This document shows, one piece after another, positions 17,466-25,429 of a stretch of DNA of 64,000 bases. Each line of letters opens with the position of its first letter. Within the stretch, counting starts at the first letter, position 1. This DNA is from Hyphomicrobiales bacterium (GTDB lineage Bacteria > Pseudomonadota > Alphaproteobacteria > Rhizobiales > Rhizobiaceae), in the NCBI GenBank assembly GCA_026400435.1, contig JAPLOZ010000097.1, positions 1 to 64,000 of the forward strand. The letters run 5' to 3'. Under the pieces are notes generated by a model. That model made no database searches and was not told where the DNA came from. It saw nothing but the letters and a program-made list of their open reading frames with translations. Position numbers and translations under genes: made by a program.

Positions 17466-17900
17466 CTATTCGGTGGGGCTGGTTGCGTAGATCCAGACAG
17501 GCGTCTTGTACTGGTCGATCAGCGCCTTGGCCTCTTTCGCTCCGTCCGACTTGATCCCCAGCCAGCCCGGGAAAGAAGCACTGCTGGGCGCTCGCGGCTT
17601 GAGAGCTGCCTCAAGCAGGCTCTTCAGCTCCTGGGCGTCGACCCGCGACTGCTCGGTATCCACCTTCACCTTGGCGACGCTGGCAATCGCTGCCTCAAGC
17701 TGTCCTTCGATCCGGGCGTGGGCAGCCTGAAGGTCGGCGTATTTTTCGGCCAGGCCCATATACTGGTAGTAGAGAAAGCCAAGCACGATCACCGAGATTC
17801 CGACCGCCACGGTGAATACCCTTGCCTGCACGGCAAGCTGATCGCGCACGCCGGAGATGGAGTGGCCGATCTCGCCTCGTGTTTCGAACCGCTCGCTCAT
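17466..17900 (-). CDS. Hypothetical single-pass membrane protein with coiled coil (144 aa)
   Basis: Starts MSERFETRGEIGHSISGVRD at 17900 (a TTG two codons earlier is in frame). A membrane segment spans about residues 32-49 (TVAVGISVIVLGFLYY), followed by an alpha-helical, probably coiled-coil stretch to about residue 95 and a small C-terminal domain ending WIYATSPTE. It is likely inner-membrane anchored with the helical part in the periplasm or cytoplasm. No family is recognised. It lies downstream of the L,D-transpeptidase gene but is separated by a terminator. Confidence 0.75.
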   Translation of the reverse strand: MSERFETRGEIGHSISGVRDQLAVQARVFTVAVGISVIVLGFLYYQYMGLAEKYADLQAAHARIEGQLEAAIASVAKVKVDTEQSRVDAQELKSLLEAALKPRAPSSASFPGWLGIKSDGAKEAKALIDQYKTPVWIYATSPTE

Positions 17901-18087
17901 GGTCAACCCTTGATCCTTCTTACGGAAACACGGCCCAGCCGCCGACGGCGTACCGTCGCGTTCCCCTGCCGGCGAGCTTTCCGAATGCCGCTTTCTCGCG
18001 CGATGCCGGCCGGGGCCGTCTTTCGCGACTCGCCGATCCGATGCCGCGCGCAGCTCCGGTTTACGGCCTCACGCCGGGGCAGACAAC

Positions 18088-18116
18088 AAAAAACCGGGCC
18101 CCCCGACCCGGTTTTC
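18088..18116 (-). terminator. Rho-independent terminator of the L,D-transpeptidase gene
   Basis: A perfect nine-base-pair stem (18090-18098 with 18107-18115), 8-base loop, with AT pairs at its base; on the minus strand it is followed by a run of six T. It lies about 40 bases after the transpeptidase stop. The mirror strand also has T after the stem, so it could act in both directions. Confidence 0.85.
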
Positions 18117-18153
18117 TGTCTTGGACCACCGTGTTGCCTGGACGGTCCGCGGA

Positions 18154-18780
18154 CTATTCGACGATCACTTTTGCTCCAACGCTTGCGCGATTGTAGAGGT
18201 CGATCACGTCCTGGTTCATCATGCGAATGCAGCCCGACGACATAGCCTTGCCGATCGACCACCACTCCGGTGTTCCGTGCAGGCGATAGCCGGAATCACC
18301 GCCCTTGTTGTAGAGATACATCGCGCGTGCGCCGAGCGCGTTCTGCGGGCCGCCGGGCATGCCGCCGCTCCACTTTGCCAGGTCGGGCCGACGCTTGATC
18401 ATCGCCGGAGGAGGCGTCCAGACCGGCCATTCGCGCTTCATGGCAATGTGGGCCGTGCCCTTCCACTCGAAACCCTGCTTGCCAACGCCAATGCCGTAGC
18501 GCATCGCCTTGCCGCCGCCCATCACGAAGTAGAGGAACTTGTCCTGCGTATCGACGATGATGGTGCCAGGCTTTTCCTTGGTATCCAGCCGGACCTCTTG
18601 GCGGCGGTACTTGGAGGGCACCTTGGTAATCGGAATGGCCGGGACGCGATAGCCTGCGTCTGTACGGGCATTGTAGGAGGCAACCGACGTGAAGCTGCTT
18701 CCCACTCCATCAGTCGAACATCCCGCCAGGGCGGTCGCCAACGCCAGTCCTGCAGCTATAAGCAACGACTTGATCTGCAT
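18154..18780 (-). CDS. L,D-transpeptidase lipoprotein (YkuD domain)
   Basis: Forms 3-3 cross-links in peptidoglycan or anchors outer-membrane proteins to it, acting in the periplasm. The start at 18780 gives a lipoprotein signal MQIKSLLIAAGLALATALAG followed by the lipobox cysteine. The YkuD catalytic block reads YRLHGTPEWWSIGKAMSSGC with IRMMNQDVIDLY after it, including the active-site His and Cys. Length is 208 residues. Upstream in-frame sequence to 19065 has no similarity and would bury the signal peptide. It is divergent from the CueR-like gene. Confidence 0.92.
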   Translation of the reverse strand: MQIKSLLIAAGLALATALAGCSTDGVGSSFTSVASYNARTDAGYRVPAIPITKVPSKYRRQEVRLDTKEKPGTIIVDTQDKFLYFVMGGGKAMRYGIGVGKQGFEWKGTAHIAMKREWPVWTPPPAMIKRRPDLAKWSGGMPGGPQNALGARAMYLYNKGGDSGYRLHGTPEWWSIGKAMSSGCIRMMNQDVIDLYNRASVGAKVIVE

Positions 18781-18915
18781 GCCTGGCCTGTGTCCTCGCC
18801 AAAATGCCTTGGTCAGCCGCGACGGTCCGATTCGGGTCGCATTTCGGCCATTCTTAGGTTGGGCGGGCTTTGTCTGCCAAGCGCCTAATGCCCATATGCG
18901 GCATGTGACGCCAAG

Positions 18916-18929
18916 TAACCGTGCGGTTA
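18916..18929. promoter_or_regulatory. Palindrome TAACCG-TG-CGGTTA between ldt and cueR-like gene
   Basis: A perfect six-base inverted repeat with a two-base centre, extended imperfectly by GCC/GGC outside. It sits in the 235-base divergent gap, 136 bases upstream of the L,D-transpeptidase start and 87 bases upstream of the regulator start. It does not have the form I expect for a MerR-type operator, so the binding factor is unknown. Confidence 0.35.
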
Positions 18930-19015
18930 TGGCATTTTGGCAACAGGTGTCACGAGAATCCGAAGCAAAATCAATGAGGCAATCCAGCCATTCTTGAAAG
19001 TGCGGAGTGTTGAAG

Positions 19016-19450
19016 ATGAATGTCGGCGTTGCAGCCCGTCGCACGGGACTTCCCGCAAAGACCATTCGCTACTACGAAGAGATTGGGCTTGTCGCGCCTG
19101 AGCGGGCCGCGAACGGCTACCGCGACTATTCGAGCGAGGATCTCCACCGGCTGGCATTTCTGCGCCGCGCGCGCTCGCTTGGGTTTTCGATCGAGGACTG
19201 CCGCCACCTGATGGCGCTCTACGGTGACAAGGGCCGCGCCAGCCACGATGTGCGCGCGCTGGCCAAAGGCCATGTGGTGGCAATCGAGCACAAGGTCCAC
19301 GCGCTGCAGTCGATGCGCGCAACGCTGGAAAAGCTGATCGACGCCTGCCACGGCGACAGCCGGCCCGACTGCCCGATCCTCGACGACATCGCGGGCGAAC
19401 CGCGGCCGGGCAGGATTGCGGCTGGCGGGACGGTTCAACCGGCGTCATGA
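19016..19450 (+). CDS. cueR: MerR family regulator, CueR/HmrR-like (copper-responsive)
   Basis: Cytoplasmic Cu(I)-sensing activator of 144 residues. The winged helix reads MNVGVAARRTGLPAKTIRYY, followed by the long dimerisation helix and the metal loop CHGDSRPDCPIL, whose two cysteines eight residues apart match CueR/HmrR. ATG at 19016 has GGAG upstream; an earlier in-frame start at 19007 is possible. Its usual partner, a copper ATPase gene, is not in the window, so it acts on distant targets or the assignment within MerR is slightly off. Confidence 0.82.
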   Translation: MNVGVAARRTGLPAKTIRYYEEIGLVAPERAANGYRDYSSEDLHRLAFLRRARSLGFSIEDCRHLMALYGDKGRASHDVRALAKGHVVAIEHKVHALQSMRATLEKLIDACHGDSRPDCPILDDIAGEPRPGRIAAGGTVQPAS

Positions 19451-19493
19451 TGGCATATTTGCCGACATAGCGCGCGGACGCGCTGGAGGGTGC

Positions 19494-19907
19494 ATGTTGA
19501 TCGCTGGGGGGTGCCTATGTGCCAAGGTACGCTATGAATGCAGCACCAAGCCTATCACCGCGCGCCTGTGCTGGTGCCGCTTTTGCCAGCATATCGCGGC
19601 CGGCAACGCTGCCCTGAGCGCAGGCTTCTTGACCGCCAGCGTCACGGTAAGCGGGGAGACGCGGGATTTTATGAGTACTGCCGCGAGCGGCAACACCATG
19701 CATCGTCGGTTCTGCCCCCAATGCGGCGTCCATCTGTTCAGCGAGGCGCAAGAGCGGCCGCATCTGATCTTCGTGCGGGCCGGCACTCTTGACGATCCCA
19801 CTATCGTCAAGCCTGCCGCCACAATCTGGACGTCCCAGGCACCGCCCTGGGCTTTCGTCGACCCTTCGTTGCCGAGCTTCGAGGGCCAGCCTCCGCCGAT
19901 TGCGTGA
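19494..19907 (+). CDS. GFA family (glutathione-dependent formaldehyde-activating) protein
   Basis: Zinc protein of 137 residues with the Gfa/CENP-V fold. Zinc ligands are visible in GGCLCAKVRYEC, LCWCRFCQH (CxCxxC) and FCPQCGVHLF. The start MLIAGGCLCAKV has GGAGGG seven bases ahead; a longer frame upstream overlaps the regulator gene and lacks a site. True formaldehyde-glutathione activity is not shown for most members. The stop codon lies in the loop of a perfect hairpin. Confidence 0.87.
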   Translation: MLIAGGCLCAKVRYECSTKPITARLCWCRFCQHIAAGNAALSAGFLTASVTVSGETRDFMSTAASGNTMHRRFCPQCGVHLFSEAQERPHLIFVRAGTLDDPTIVKPAATIWTSQAPPWAFVDPSLPSFEGQPPPIA

Positions 19908-19916
19908 CGCAATCGG
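19896..19916 (+). terminator. Hairpin spanning the GFA gene stop codon
   Basis: A nine-base-pair perfect inverted repeat (19896-19904 with 19908-19916) whose three-base loop is the TGA stop codon. No T-run follows (TTACGCC), so termination is uncertain; it could also protect the message 3' end. Confidence 0.35.
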
Positions 19917-19950
19917 TTACGCCTTCAGTTTCGTCCAACCCCCCGCAAGA

Positions 19951-20148
19951 TCAAATCCGTCTGATGGCGTCAAGGCCGAGGCGCATGCGCTGGCCCTCGG
20001 CATACGCCGTGGCAAATGATTCCATGACGAACGAGAAGACGTGCTCCACGCCGCCTTCCACGACGCGGACGAACCACTCGCCGAGGGACTCCGTCATCTC
20101 CACCGCGTTCGCCTCGCAAGCTGCGGGAAAGGGATTGCTGGCCGACAT
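19951..20148 (-). CDS. Hypothetical protein (65 aa)
   Basis: Starts MSASNPFPAACEANAVEMTE at 20148 with a GGAGGT ribosome site eight bases upstream, which decides the start over an in-frame ATG at 20211. The rest is helical and amphipathic (VEHVFSFVMESFATAYAEGQ) and ends LDAIRRI. No signal peptide or clear membrane span. It converges on the GFA gene. No family is recognised; the strong ribosome site is the main support. Confidence 0.6.
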   Translation of the reverse strand: MSASNPFPAACEANAVEMTESLGEWFVRVVEGGVEHVFSFVMESFATAYAEGQRMRLGLDAIRRI

Positions 20149-20389
20149 TGGAACCGACCTCCGATAGTGGCGAAGCAAGGGGCGCTTCCAGTCCTTGGAG
20201 CCCTGATGCAAGCCCGACGAGACTTCACGCTACGAATGCTGGAGTGGCACCGCACCAACAAATGACAGGCGGCATCGAATTTTTTGTCGCATCTGTTATG
20301 CGGCGCCCGCGCCAAGTCGCTTCGATCCGCGTTCGGTGTAGACTGGTGGCGCCGACGATCTCGGGAACGCGATCAAAAGAGGAAGCTCC

Positions 20390-20596
20390 ATGACCGATTT
20401 CAACGCAACCGACGAAGCGCTGGGCAGCCTGGTGCTCATCGAGGAACTGTTTCACGCCATGAGCAAATCAGGCGTCATGCCTCAGGCCAAGCTGGCCGAC
20501 GTCGTTCGCGCGGCGTCCGCCCGGCTCGACACCACCGACCATTTCGGCGCCGGTGCTGCAGTCAGGCACTATTTCGAGCACTGGCTCGGCGAATAG
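20390..20596 (+). CDS. Hypothetical protein (68 aa)
   Basis: A 68-residue soluble protein (MTDFNATDEALGSLVLIEEL) with GAGGAAG ahead of the ATG. It looks all-helical, mildly acidic, without cysteine. It ends 10 bases from a convergent 56-residue zinc-ribbon gene. The family is unknown to me. The preceding 241 bases (20149-20389) contain no gene that I can see. Confidence 0.65.
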   Translation: MTDFNATDEALGSLVLIEELFHAMSKSGVMPQAKLADVVRAASARLDTTDHFGAGAAVRHYFEHWLGE

Positions 20597-20606
20597 GCCC
20601 GACGCG

Positions 20607-20777
20607 TCAGTCGTCTTCTTTCATCAGGCAGTCTTCACAAAGCCCGTGCTCCAGCTCCAGGGCCGTCAGCGCGCTGAAGCTGCGCCCGCAGTTCAGGCAT
20701 TGCAGCTGGTCGGGCGCTTCATCGAGCGGGGCGTCGCCGAGGTCCTGCTCGATTTCCTCCGCTGTGTATTTCGACAT
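20607..20777 (-). CDS. Small zinc-ribbon protein (56 aa)
   Basis: A 56-residue frame starting MSKYTAEEIEQDLGDAPLDE. Two cysteine pairs, CLNCGRSF (about residue 27) and LCEDCLMKEDD (about residue 47), 17 residues apart, make a treble-clef or zinc-ribbon likely. AAGGA lies eight bases ahead of the ATG at 20777. The acidic N-terminus plus zinc knuckle suggests a protein-protein adaptor or regulator; function unknown. It is convergent with the 68-residue gene. Confidence 0.7.
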   Translation of the reverse strand: MSKYTAEEIEQDLGDAPLDEAPDQLQCLNCGRSFSALTALELEHGLCEDCLMKEDD

Positions 20778-20937
20778 GTGAGATGTCCTTGCGGTTCCAG
20801 CTTTCCAGTAGGCTGTCAGCGTCCCACTATAGCCGAAACCGGGTTCGTCCGCGCGTCAAAAAGCAATCCTGCGTACGCGTTCCATCGCCGATCTGCTCGC
20901 CCCCCGCGCCGAACGAGGAGGGCGTTGCTGACAATGG

Positions 20938-20952
20938 GTTCAAATCGTGAAC
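20938..20952 (+). promoter_or_regulatory. SOS-box-like GTTC-N7-GAAC upstream of mmcB
   Basis: GTTC and GAAC half-sites separated by seven bases, 20 bases ahead of the mmcB ATG. The alphaproteobacterial LexA site is GTTC-N7-GTTC, so spacing fits but the second half is inverted. It may be a variant operator or chance. Confidence 0.3.
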
Positions 20953-20972
20953 AGACTCTGGCATGGTGAGCC

Positions 20973-21473
20973 ATGCCCATCGTGTCCCCGATTCCACTGA
21001 ACCCCTTGATCGACGGCCGTCAGTCCGAGCGCGCGTTGCTGGTGCGACGCGGCGTGCAGCGCCTGCTTACCGAGATGGGCGCGCATGTGCTGCCTGAAAT
21101 AAGCCTGGCGACCGGAAGGCGCGCCGACCTTGTGGCGCTCACGAAGCACGGCGATATCTGGATCATCGAGATCAAATCGTCGATCGAGGATTTCCGGGTC
21201 GACCGCAAATGGCCCGACTACCGGCTCCATTGCGACCGCTTCTTCTTCGCCACCCATCCTGGCGTGCCGGCGGAAATCTTCCCGCCCGAATGCGGCTTCA
21301 TCCTGTCGGACGGCTACGGCGCCGAGATGATGCGCGAGGCGCCGGAGCACCGGATGGCGCCGTCGATACGAAAATCGCTGATGCTGCGGATCGCGCGGGC
21401 GGGCGCTTCGCGGCTGCTTGCGGCCGAGCGCGCGGGCGTTGCCGTGCCGGCGCTCGACGGCGAAAGCGAGTAG
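20973..21473 (+). CDS. mmcB: DNA repair putative endonuclease MmcB
   Basis: A 166-residue cytoplasmic protein of the MmcB family, associated with mitomycin C resistance in Caulobacter (family knowledge). A PD-(D/E)xK-like core is visible: GRRADLVALT, then WIIEIKSSIEDFRVDRKW, then CDRFFFATHPG. The ExK in EIKSS and the preceding aspartate fit the nuclease fold. It ends flush against the convergent EamA transporter gene. Possible SOS control is suggested by the half-sites at 20938-20952. Confidence 0.87.
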   Translation: MPIVSPIPLNPLIDGRQSERALLVRRGVQRLLTEMGAHVLPEISLATGRRADLVALTKHGDIWIIEIKSSIEDFRVDRKWPDYRLHCDRFFFATHPGVPAEIFPPECGFILSDGYGAEMMREAPEHRMAPSIRKSLMLRIARAGASRLLAAERAGVAVPALDGESE

Positions 21474-22436
21474 CTAGGCCGCGCTCGGAACCGGCTGACG
21501 CGGCTTGATGAAGTTGGCGAGCACCAACCCCGCCACGATAAACGCAGCGCCGGTCAGGTCGTAGCCGTGCAGGCTTTCGCCAAGCAGCAGGTAGGCAAGC
21601 ATGGCCACGAATACGGTCTGCAGATAAAGCAGCATGCTGGCGCGCCCGGCGCCGAGCGTCTCGACGCTGCGGTTATAGAGATAGTACATCAGCGCACCGC
21701 CCGGACCCGCGACATAGGCGAGCGCAACGAGGCCGTTCGGGTGGAGCGCCGAGCGTTCGCCGTGAAACAGTTCCCAGAGGTAGAACGGCAGCGCGGCGAC
21801 AGCGCCGGCGCCGAGCAGAAGCACGACAAGCGGCAGCAGCTCGAGTTCGAACTTCGAGCGGCGCAGCAGCACCGTGTAGAGCGCCCAGCAAAGCGCACTG
21901 CCGACAATCCACAATTCGCCGGGGTTCAACTGCAATTGTGTCAGCGCGGCGAGATCGCCGCGCGCGATGATCACCAGCATGCCGGTCAGCGAGAGCGCCG
22001 CGCCGACCGCTTTCCAGATACCGAGCGGTTCGCCGAGCACGATCCGCGCCAGCACCATGGTCATCACCGGCGACAGCGCCATGATCAGCCCGGCAGTCGT
22101 CGCATCGGTGTAGTTCAGACCCGTGTAAATCATGCCCTGGCAGATGGTCAGGCCGATCGCGCCAATGATCAGCACTTCCGCCGCGCGCGACCTGAGGAGA
22201 GCGAGCATCGGTTCATGGTGCCTGTGCACGATGGGCAGGAGCAGCGCGCAGGCAAGCGTCAGCCGCCAGAAGCAGAGCGCCCATGGCGGCATCTCGGGTG
22301 CAACCCACTTTGCCGCGATATAGACACCGGCCGACAGCAGCCAGCAGAGCACCGCCAGCGCGTAGGCTGCCGCCTGGGGCGAACCGGCGGGAGGCGCAGG
22401 GGGCTGGCTTGCGACGGCGACGGGAACGGCGTGCAT
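21474..22436 (-). CDS. EamA/DMT family transporter
   Basis: Inner-membrane exporter of 320 residues with ten predicted membrane segments in two EamA repeats (ALAVLCWLLSAGVYIAAKWV near the start; IVGSALCWALYTVLLRR at the second repeat). Start MHAVPVAVASQ at 22436 has GAGGGAG eight bases upstream; an in-frame GTG three codons earlier overlaps that site. Substrate is unknown. It shares no gap with mmcB, so transcripts of the two must overlap at their 3' ends. Confidence 0.88.
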   Translation of the reverse strand: MHAVPVAVASQPPAPPAGSPQAAAYALAVLCWLLSAGVYIAAKWVAPEMPPWALCFWRLTLACALLLPIVHRHHEPMLALLRSRAAEVLIIGAIGLTICQGMIYTGLNYTDATTAGLIMALSPVMTMVLARIVLGEPLGIWKAVGAALSLTGMLVIIARGDLAALTQLQLNPGELWIVGSALCWALYTVLLRRSKFELELLPLVVLLLGAGAVAALPFYLWELFHGERSALHPNGLVALAYVAGPGGALMYYLYNRSVETLGAGRASMLLYLQTVFVAMLAYLLLGESLHGYDLTGAAFIVAGLVLANFIKPRQPVPSAA

Positions 22437-22557
22437 CCAGATCACTCCCTCAAAAAAACGGGACGCAGCGCCCGAGCGGTCATTCCGGTCGGCCCGACAG
22501 TATGCTCACGCTAGCATCACAGCTTGTCGAGAGTCCATGTGGCCGGGGCGCGGCGGG

Positions 22558-23052
22558 TCACGCGTCGCGGCCGGACGCTGGCCCGGTTTTCGCCGCACCG
22601 AGCGATGCCGGCTTCAGCGAGGCGACGAGCGATGCGAGTTCCGGCTCGTCGATCAGCGCAGCGGCCTCCTGCGGGGACAGCCATGCCCGGCGCCTGCTCC
22701 GGGACTCCTGCCAGTCGGCAAGCATCTCGCTCACCACGAGCAGAAAGACCTTCACGTCGACCTTGACGAAACCATCGGACAGCCGCTTCCAGTAGGAATA
22801 CGCGCCCGCCGGCTTGCGTGCGGCAACCCCTGCTACGCCTGCCTCCTGCCGCGCCTCTTCGAGGGCGGCGCCGCGCGCGCTCTTGCCCTTCATGGGCCAG
22901 CCCTTAGGCACGATGAAGCGGCGCGTGGTGTTGGAGGTAACCAGCAGGACCTCCACCGAGCCGTCCCCGGCAAGCCGAACCGGGACCGCCGCCACCTGCC
23001 TGATCGGCTTGTTCTTTTTCGCCCGGCGAACGAGGCGCTTTTCGTTGGGCAT
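22558..23052 (-). CDS. Nudix hydrolase
   Basis: Hydrolyses a nucleoside diphosphate linked to another moiety. The 164-residue protein has the Nudix box region FIVPKGWPMKGKSARGAALE followed by EARQEAGV. The pattern PKGWPMKG is common in alphaproteobacterial members related to diphosphoinositol-type Nudix enzymes. In the core REUxEE the arginine is Glu and one Glu is Gln, so metal binding may be weaker than usual. A lysine-rich N-terminus (RLVRRAKKNK) precedes the domain. Substrate unknown. Confidence 0.85.
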   Translation of the reverse strand: MPNEKRLVRRAKKNKPIRQVAAVPVRLAGDGSVEVLLVTSNTTRRFIVPKGWPMKGKSARGAALEEARQEAGVAGVAARKPAGAYSYWKRLSDGFVKVDVKVFLLVVSEMLADWQESRSRRRAWLSPQEAAALIDEPELASLVASLKPASLGAAKTGPASGRDA

Positions 23053-23174
23053 CTAGCTTTGGCGTCCGCGGTCTTGGGGCAGCATCGTCACATCCGATCA
23101 CGGCCACGCGTTCCGCGGCTCCGGCGCCTCGCTGGTCCGGGCACTGCGGGATCCCGTTGGTAGTCGGGAGCGAA

Positions 23175-23259
23175 TGGTGCCCAGAAGAGGACTCGAACCT
23201 CCACGCCTCGCGGCACACGGACCTGAACCGTGCGCGTCTACCAATTCCGCCATCTGGGC
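23175..23259 (-). tRNA. tRNA-Leu (anticodon CAG)
   Basis: Minus-strand class II tRNA of 85 bases with encoded CCA. Acceptor arms GCCCAGA and TCTGGGC pair perfectly; the anticodon stem CACGG/CCGTG encloses loop TTCAGGT, giving anticodon CAG for CUG codons. The long variable arm is typical of leucine tRNA, and GGTTCGAGTCC is the T arm. Confidence 0.97.
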
Positions 23260-23385
23260 TGGTGGGCGCTCATGTAAGCGGGCGGACTTGGCCTGTCAAC
23301 GCGCATTTTCGAGCCGCTTGATCCCGGTCAAGGCGGCGGCTGGCAAAGGTGGCTATCGATCGCGTCACGGAACGGGAGTCCCAAG

Positions 23386-23508
23386 ATGCCAACAGAATCA
23401 ATTGTCGTCGTCGCCGCGGTCGTGGCCGCATTCGTGTTCTTCGCAGCCGTGGTGACCTATAGCGACATGACCTGGGCGAAAGCCCCGCGGGGCAAGGCCC
23501 GCGAGTAG
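23386..23508 (+). CDS. Very small membrane protein (40 aa)
   Basis: A 40-residue frame starting MPTESIVVVAAVVAAFVFFA, with one hydrophobic span (about residues 5-24) and a basic tail AKAPRGKARE. GGGAG lies seven bases ahead of the ATG. The positive C-terminal tail predicts N-out, C-in topology. No family recognised; it stands alone between tRNA-Leu and the convergent gpmA. Confidence 0.6.
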   Translation: MPTESIVVVAAVVAAFVFFAAVVTYSDMTWAKAPRGKARE

Positions 23509-23530
23509 CACTAGGCCGGCCGGGTCCGGG

Positions 23531-24148
23531 TCAGTCGAGGATTGCCTTCGACTTCACCGTGGAGTCGGCGTTGAGCGCGTAGACGATTGGCACGCCGGTC
23601 GCCAGTTCCAGCTTGACGATCTCCGCGCCGGATTTGCCTTCGAGCGCCATGATCAGCGCGCGCAGCGAATTGCCGTGCGCGGCGACAAGGACCGTCTCGC
23701 CGCGCAGCACATGCGGCTGCATGACGTGCATGTAGTATGGCCAGACGCGCGCACCGGTGTCCTTCAGGCTCTCGCCGCCCGGCGGCGGTACGTCGTAGGA
23801 GCGGCGCCAGACATGCACCTGTTCCTCGCCCCATTTGGCGCGTGCGTCGTCCTTGTTCAGGCCGGAAAGATCGCCATAATCGCGCTCGTTGAGCGCCTGG
23901 TCGCGGACGACCTCCAGATTGCTCTGGCCGACCGTGTCGAGGATGATCTGGCAGGTTTTTTGCGCCCGCTTCAGCGCCGACGTGAACGCGATATCGAATG
24001 TGATACCCCGAGCCTTGAGCTTCTCGGCGCCGCTTTTTGCCTCCTGGCGACCCAGGTCCGTCAGGTCGACGTCGCGCCAGCCGGTGAACAGGTTCTTCAG
24101 GTTCCATTCGCTCTGGCCGTGGCGGACGAGCACGAGTGTGCCGGACAT
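23531..24148 (-). CDS. gpmA: 2,3-bisphosphoglycerate-dependent phosphoglycerate mutase
   Basis: Glycolytic/gluconeogenic enzyme interconverting 3- and 2-phosphoglycerate. The 205-residue protein begins [20 protein letters not shown] with the phosphohistidine motif RHG; the second catalytic His is in [13 protein letters not shown], and [10 protein letters not shown] is typical. Short alphaproteobacterial length is normal. It is the last gene of mgsA-glk-dapB-EVE-gpmA, starting eight bases after the EVE gene. Confidence 0.95.
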   Translation of the reverse strand: MSGTLVLVRHGQSEWNLKNLFTGWRDVDLTDLGRQEAKSGAEKLKARGITFDIAFTSALKRAQKTCQIILDTVGQSNLEVVRDQALNERDYGDLSGLNKDDARAKWGEEQVHVWRRSYDVPPPGGESLKDTGARVWPYYMHVMQPHVLRGETVLVAAHGNSLRALIMALEGKSGAEIVKLELATGVPIVYALNADSTVKSKAILD

Positions 24149-24156
24149 GGGAACTC

Positions 24157-24594
24157 CTATGGTTGCCGAAACTGTTTGCCTGCGCCCATCGCCTCGGCGA
24201 GCAGCGCGAAATCCTCATCGCCTACTTTGAACAGCGACTTGCGGAAATGCATACCCCAGTGCTGCCTGTCCTTTATGAACGCAAGCCTGTCGAGCAGTGG
24301 ATAGATGCTGGCGGGCGCCGCGTCCAGCCACCGCATGCGCCGGTACCAGCCGGTCACGCCAGGCAGCATCTGGCGCTCGGCGACCTCGCCTTCGAGCGCC
24401 ATGCCTATTGCCGTGAAGGAGCGCAGCAGCGCCCCCGCATTGATGCCCTCGCGCGGCGAATAGTAGGCAACCCAGTCGCCGGGCTGGACACGCTTTGCCG
24501 CCGCGTGACGGCCATGCGCGAACATCGCGAAGCCCTCGGCGACCGCCACGGCGACGTGGTTGCCGGCGGCAACCCCGATCCAGTACGATGTCAT
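24157..24594 (-). CDS. EVE domain protein (UPF0310)
   Basis: A 145-residue protein made of one EVE domain: [20 protein letters not shown], then [14 protein letters not shown] and [22 protein letters not shown] domains share a fold with PUA-like domains and bind modified bases in DNA or RNA (family knowledge). The ATG overlaps the dapB stop by four bases and gpmA follows after eight, so it is an integral member of a carbon/lysine operon, an unexpected setting. Role there unknown. Confidence 0.85.
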   Translation of the reverse strand: MTSYWIGVAAGNHVAVAVAEGFAMFAHGRHAAAKRVQPGDWVAYYSPREGINAGALLRSFTAIGMALEGEVAERQMLPGVTGWYRRMRWLDAAPASIYPLLDRLAFIKDRQHWGMHFRKSLFKVGDEDFALLAEAMGAGKQFRQP

Positions 24595-25409
24595 GATGCG
24601 CCAAGGCCGAGCACGTCGCGCATCGAATAGAGGCCGGCCTTCCTGCCGCGCGCCCACCGTGCGGCCTTGCCCGCGCCGCGGGCGAAACTTGCCCGGTCCT
24701 CGGCATGGTGGGACAACGTGATGCGTTCGCCCGGACCCGCCAGGATGACCGAATGGTCGCCAACGACGGACCCGCCGCGCAGCGTAGCGAAGCCGACCGT
24801 GCCGGCCTTGCGCGCGCCGGTATGGCCATCGCGCACTCGCACGCTCTCATCGGCGAGCGCGATGGCGCGGCCACGCGCGGCCGCTTGCCCGAGCAGCAGC
24901 GCGGTGCCGGAGGGTGCATCGACCTTCATGCGGTGATGCATCTCGAGTATCTCGATGTCGAAATCTTCCGGCTCCAGCGCCTTCGCCGCCTGCTCGACCA
25001 GAACCGCCAGAAGGTTGACGCCCAGGCTCATGTTGCCGGACTTGACGATGGTCGCATGGCGGGCCGCGGCGGCGATCTTCGCATCGTCGTCGGGCGTGCA
25101 TCCAGTGGTGCCTATGACGTGCACGATGCGCGCCTGCGCCGCATAGCCGGCGAACTCGGTAGTGGCGGCGGGCATTGTGAAATCCAGCACGCCGTCGGCT
25201 TTTGCGAAGGCCGGCAGCGGGTCGTCCGTGATCTTGACACCGATCGGCCCGAGGCCCGCAATCTCACCCGCGTCGCGACCCACCTGTGGCGACCCCGCGC
25301 GCTCGATCGCCGCCGAGAGGCTGGCGCCAGGGATTGCGGCGATCGCGCGGACCAGCGCCTGACCCATGCGGCCGGCCGCTCCGACGACAACGAGGCCCAT
25401 ATCGTTCAT
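24591..25409 (-). CDS. dapB: 4-hydroxy-tetrahydrodipicolinate reductase DapB
   Basis: NAD(P)H-dependent step of lysine and diaminopimelate synthesis. The 272-residue protein starts [20 protein letters not shown] with the Rossmann GxxGxxG, has [27 protein letters not shown] and the catalytic [16 protein letters not shown]. The start at 25409 is set by the N-terminal Rossmann strand; in-frame sequence further upstream overlaps glk. Gap to glk is 20 bases; ATGA overlap with the EVE gene. Confidence 0.95.
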   Translation of the reverse strand: MNDMGLVVVGAAGRMGQALVRAIAAIPGASLSAAIERAGSPQVGRDAGEIAGLGPIGVKITDDPLPAFAKADGVLDFTMPAATTEFAGYAAQARIVHVIGTTGCTPDDDAKIAAAARHATIVKSGNMSLGVNLLAVLVEQAAKALEPEDFDIEILEMHHRMKVDAPSGTALLLGQAAARGRAIALADESVRVRDGHTGARKAGTVGFATLRGGSVVGDHSVILAGPGERITLSHHAEDRASFARGAGKAARWARGRKAGLYSMRDVLGLGAS

Positions 25410-25429
25410 CTTTGTTTTCCTTCCTGCGA

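Noticed and set aside
23175-23259. tRNA-Leu as an island boundary
   Set aside because: Flanking genes are core metabolism on both sides, and no integrase or duplicated tRNA end is visible.
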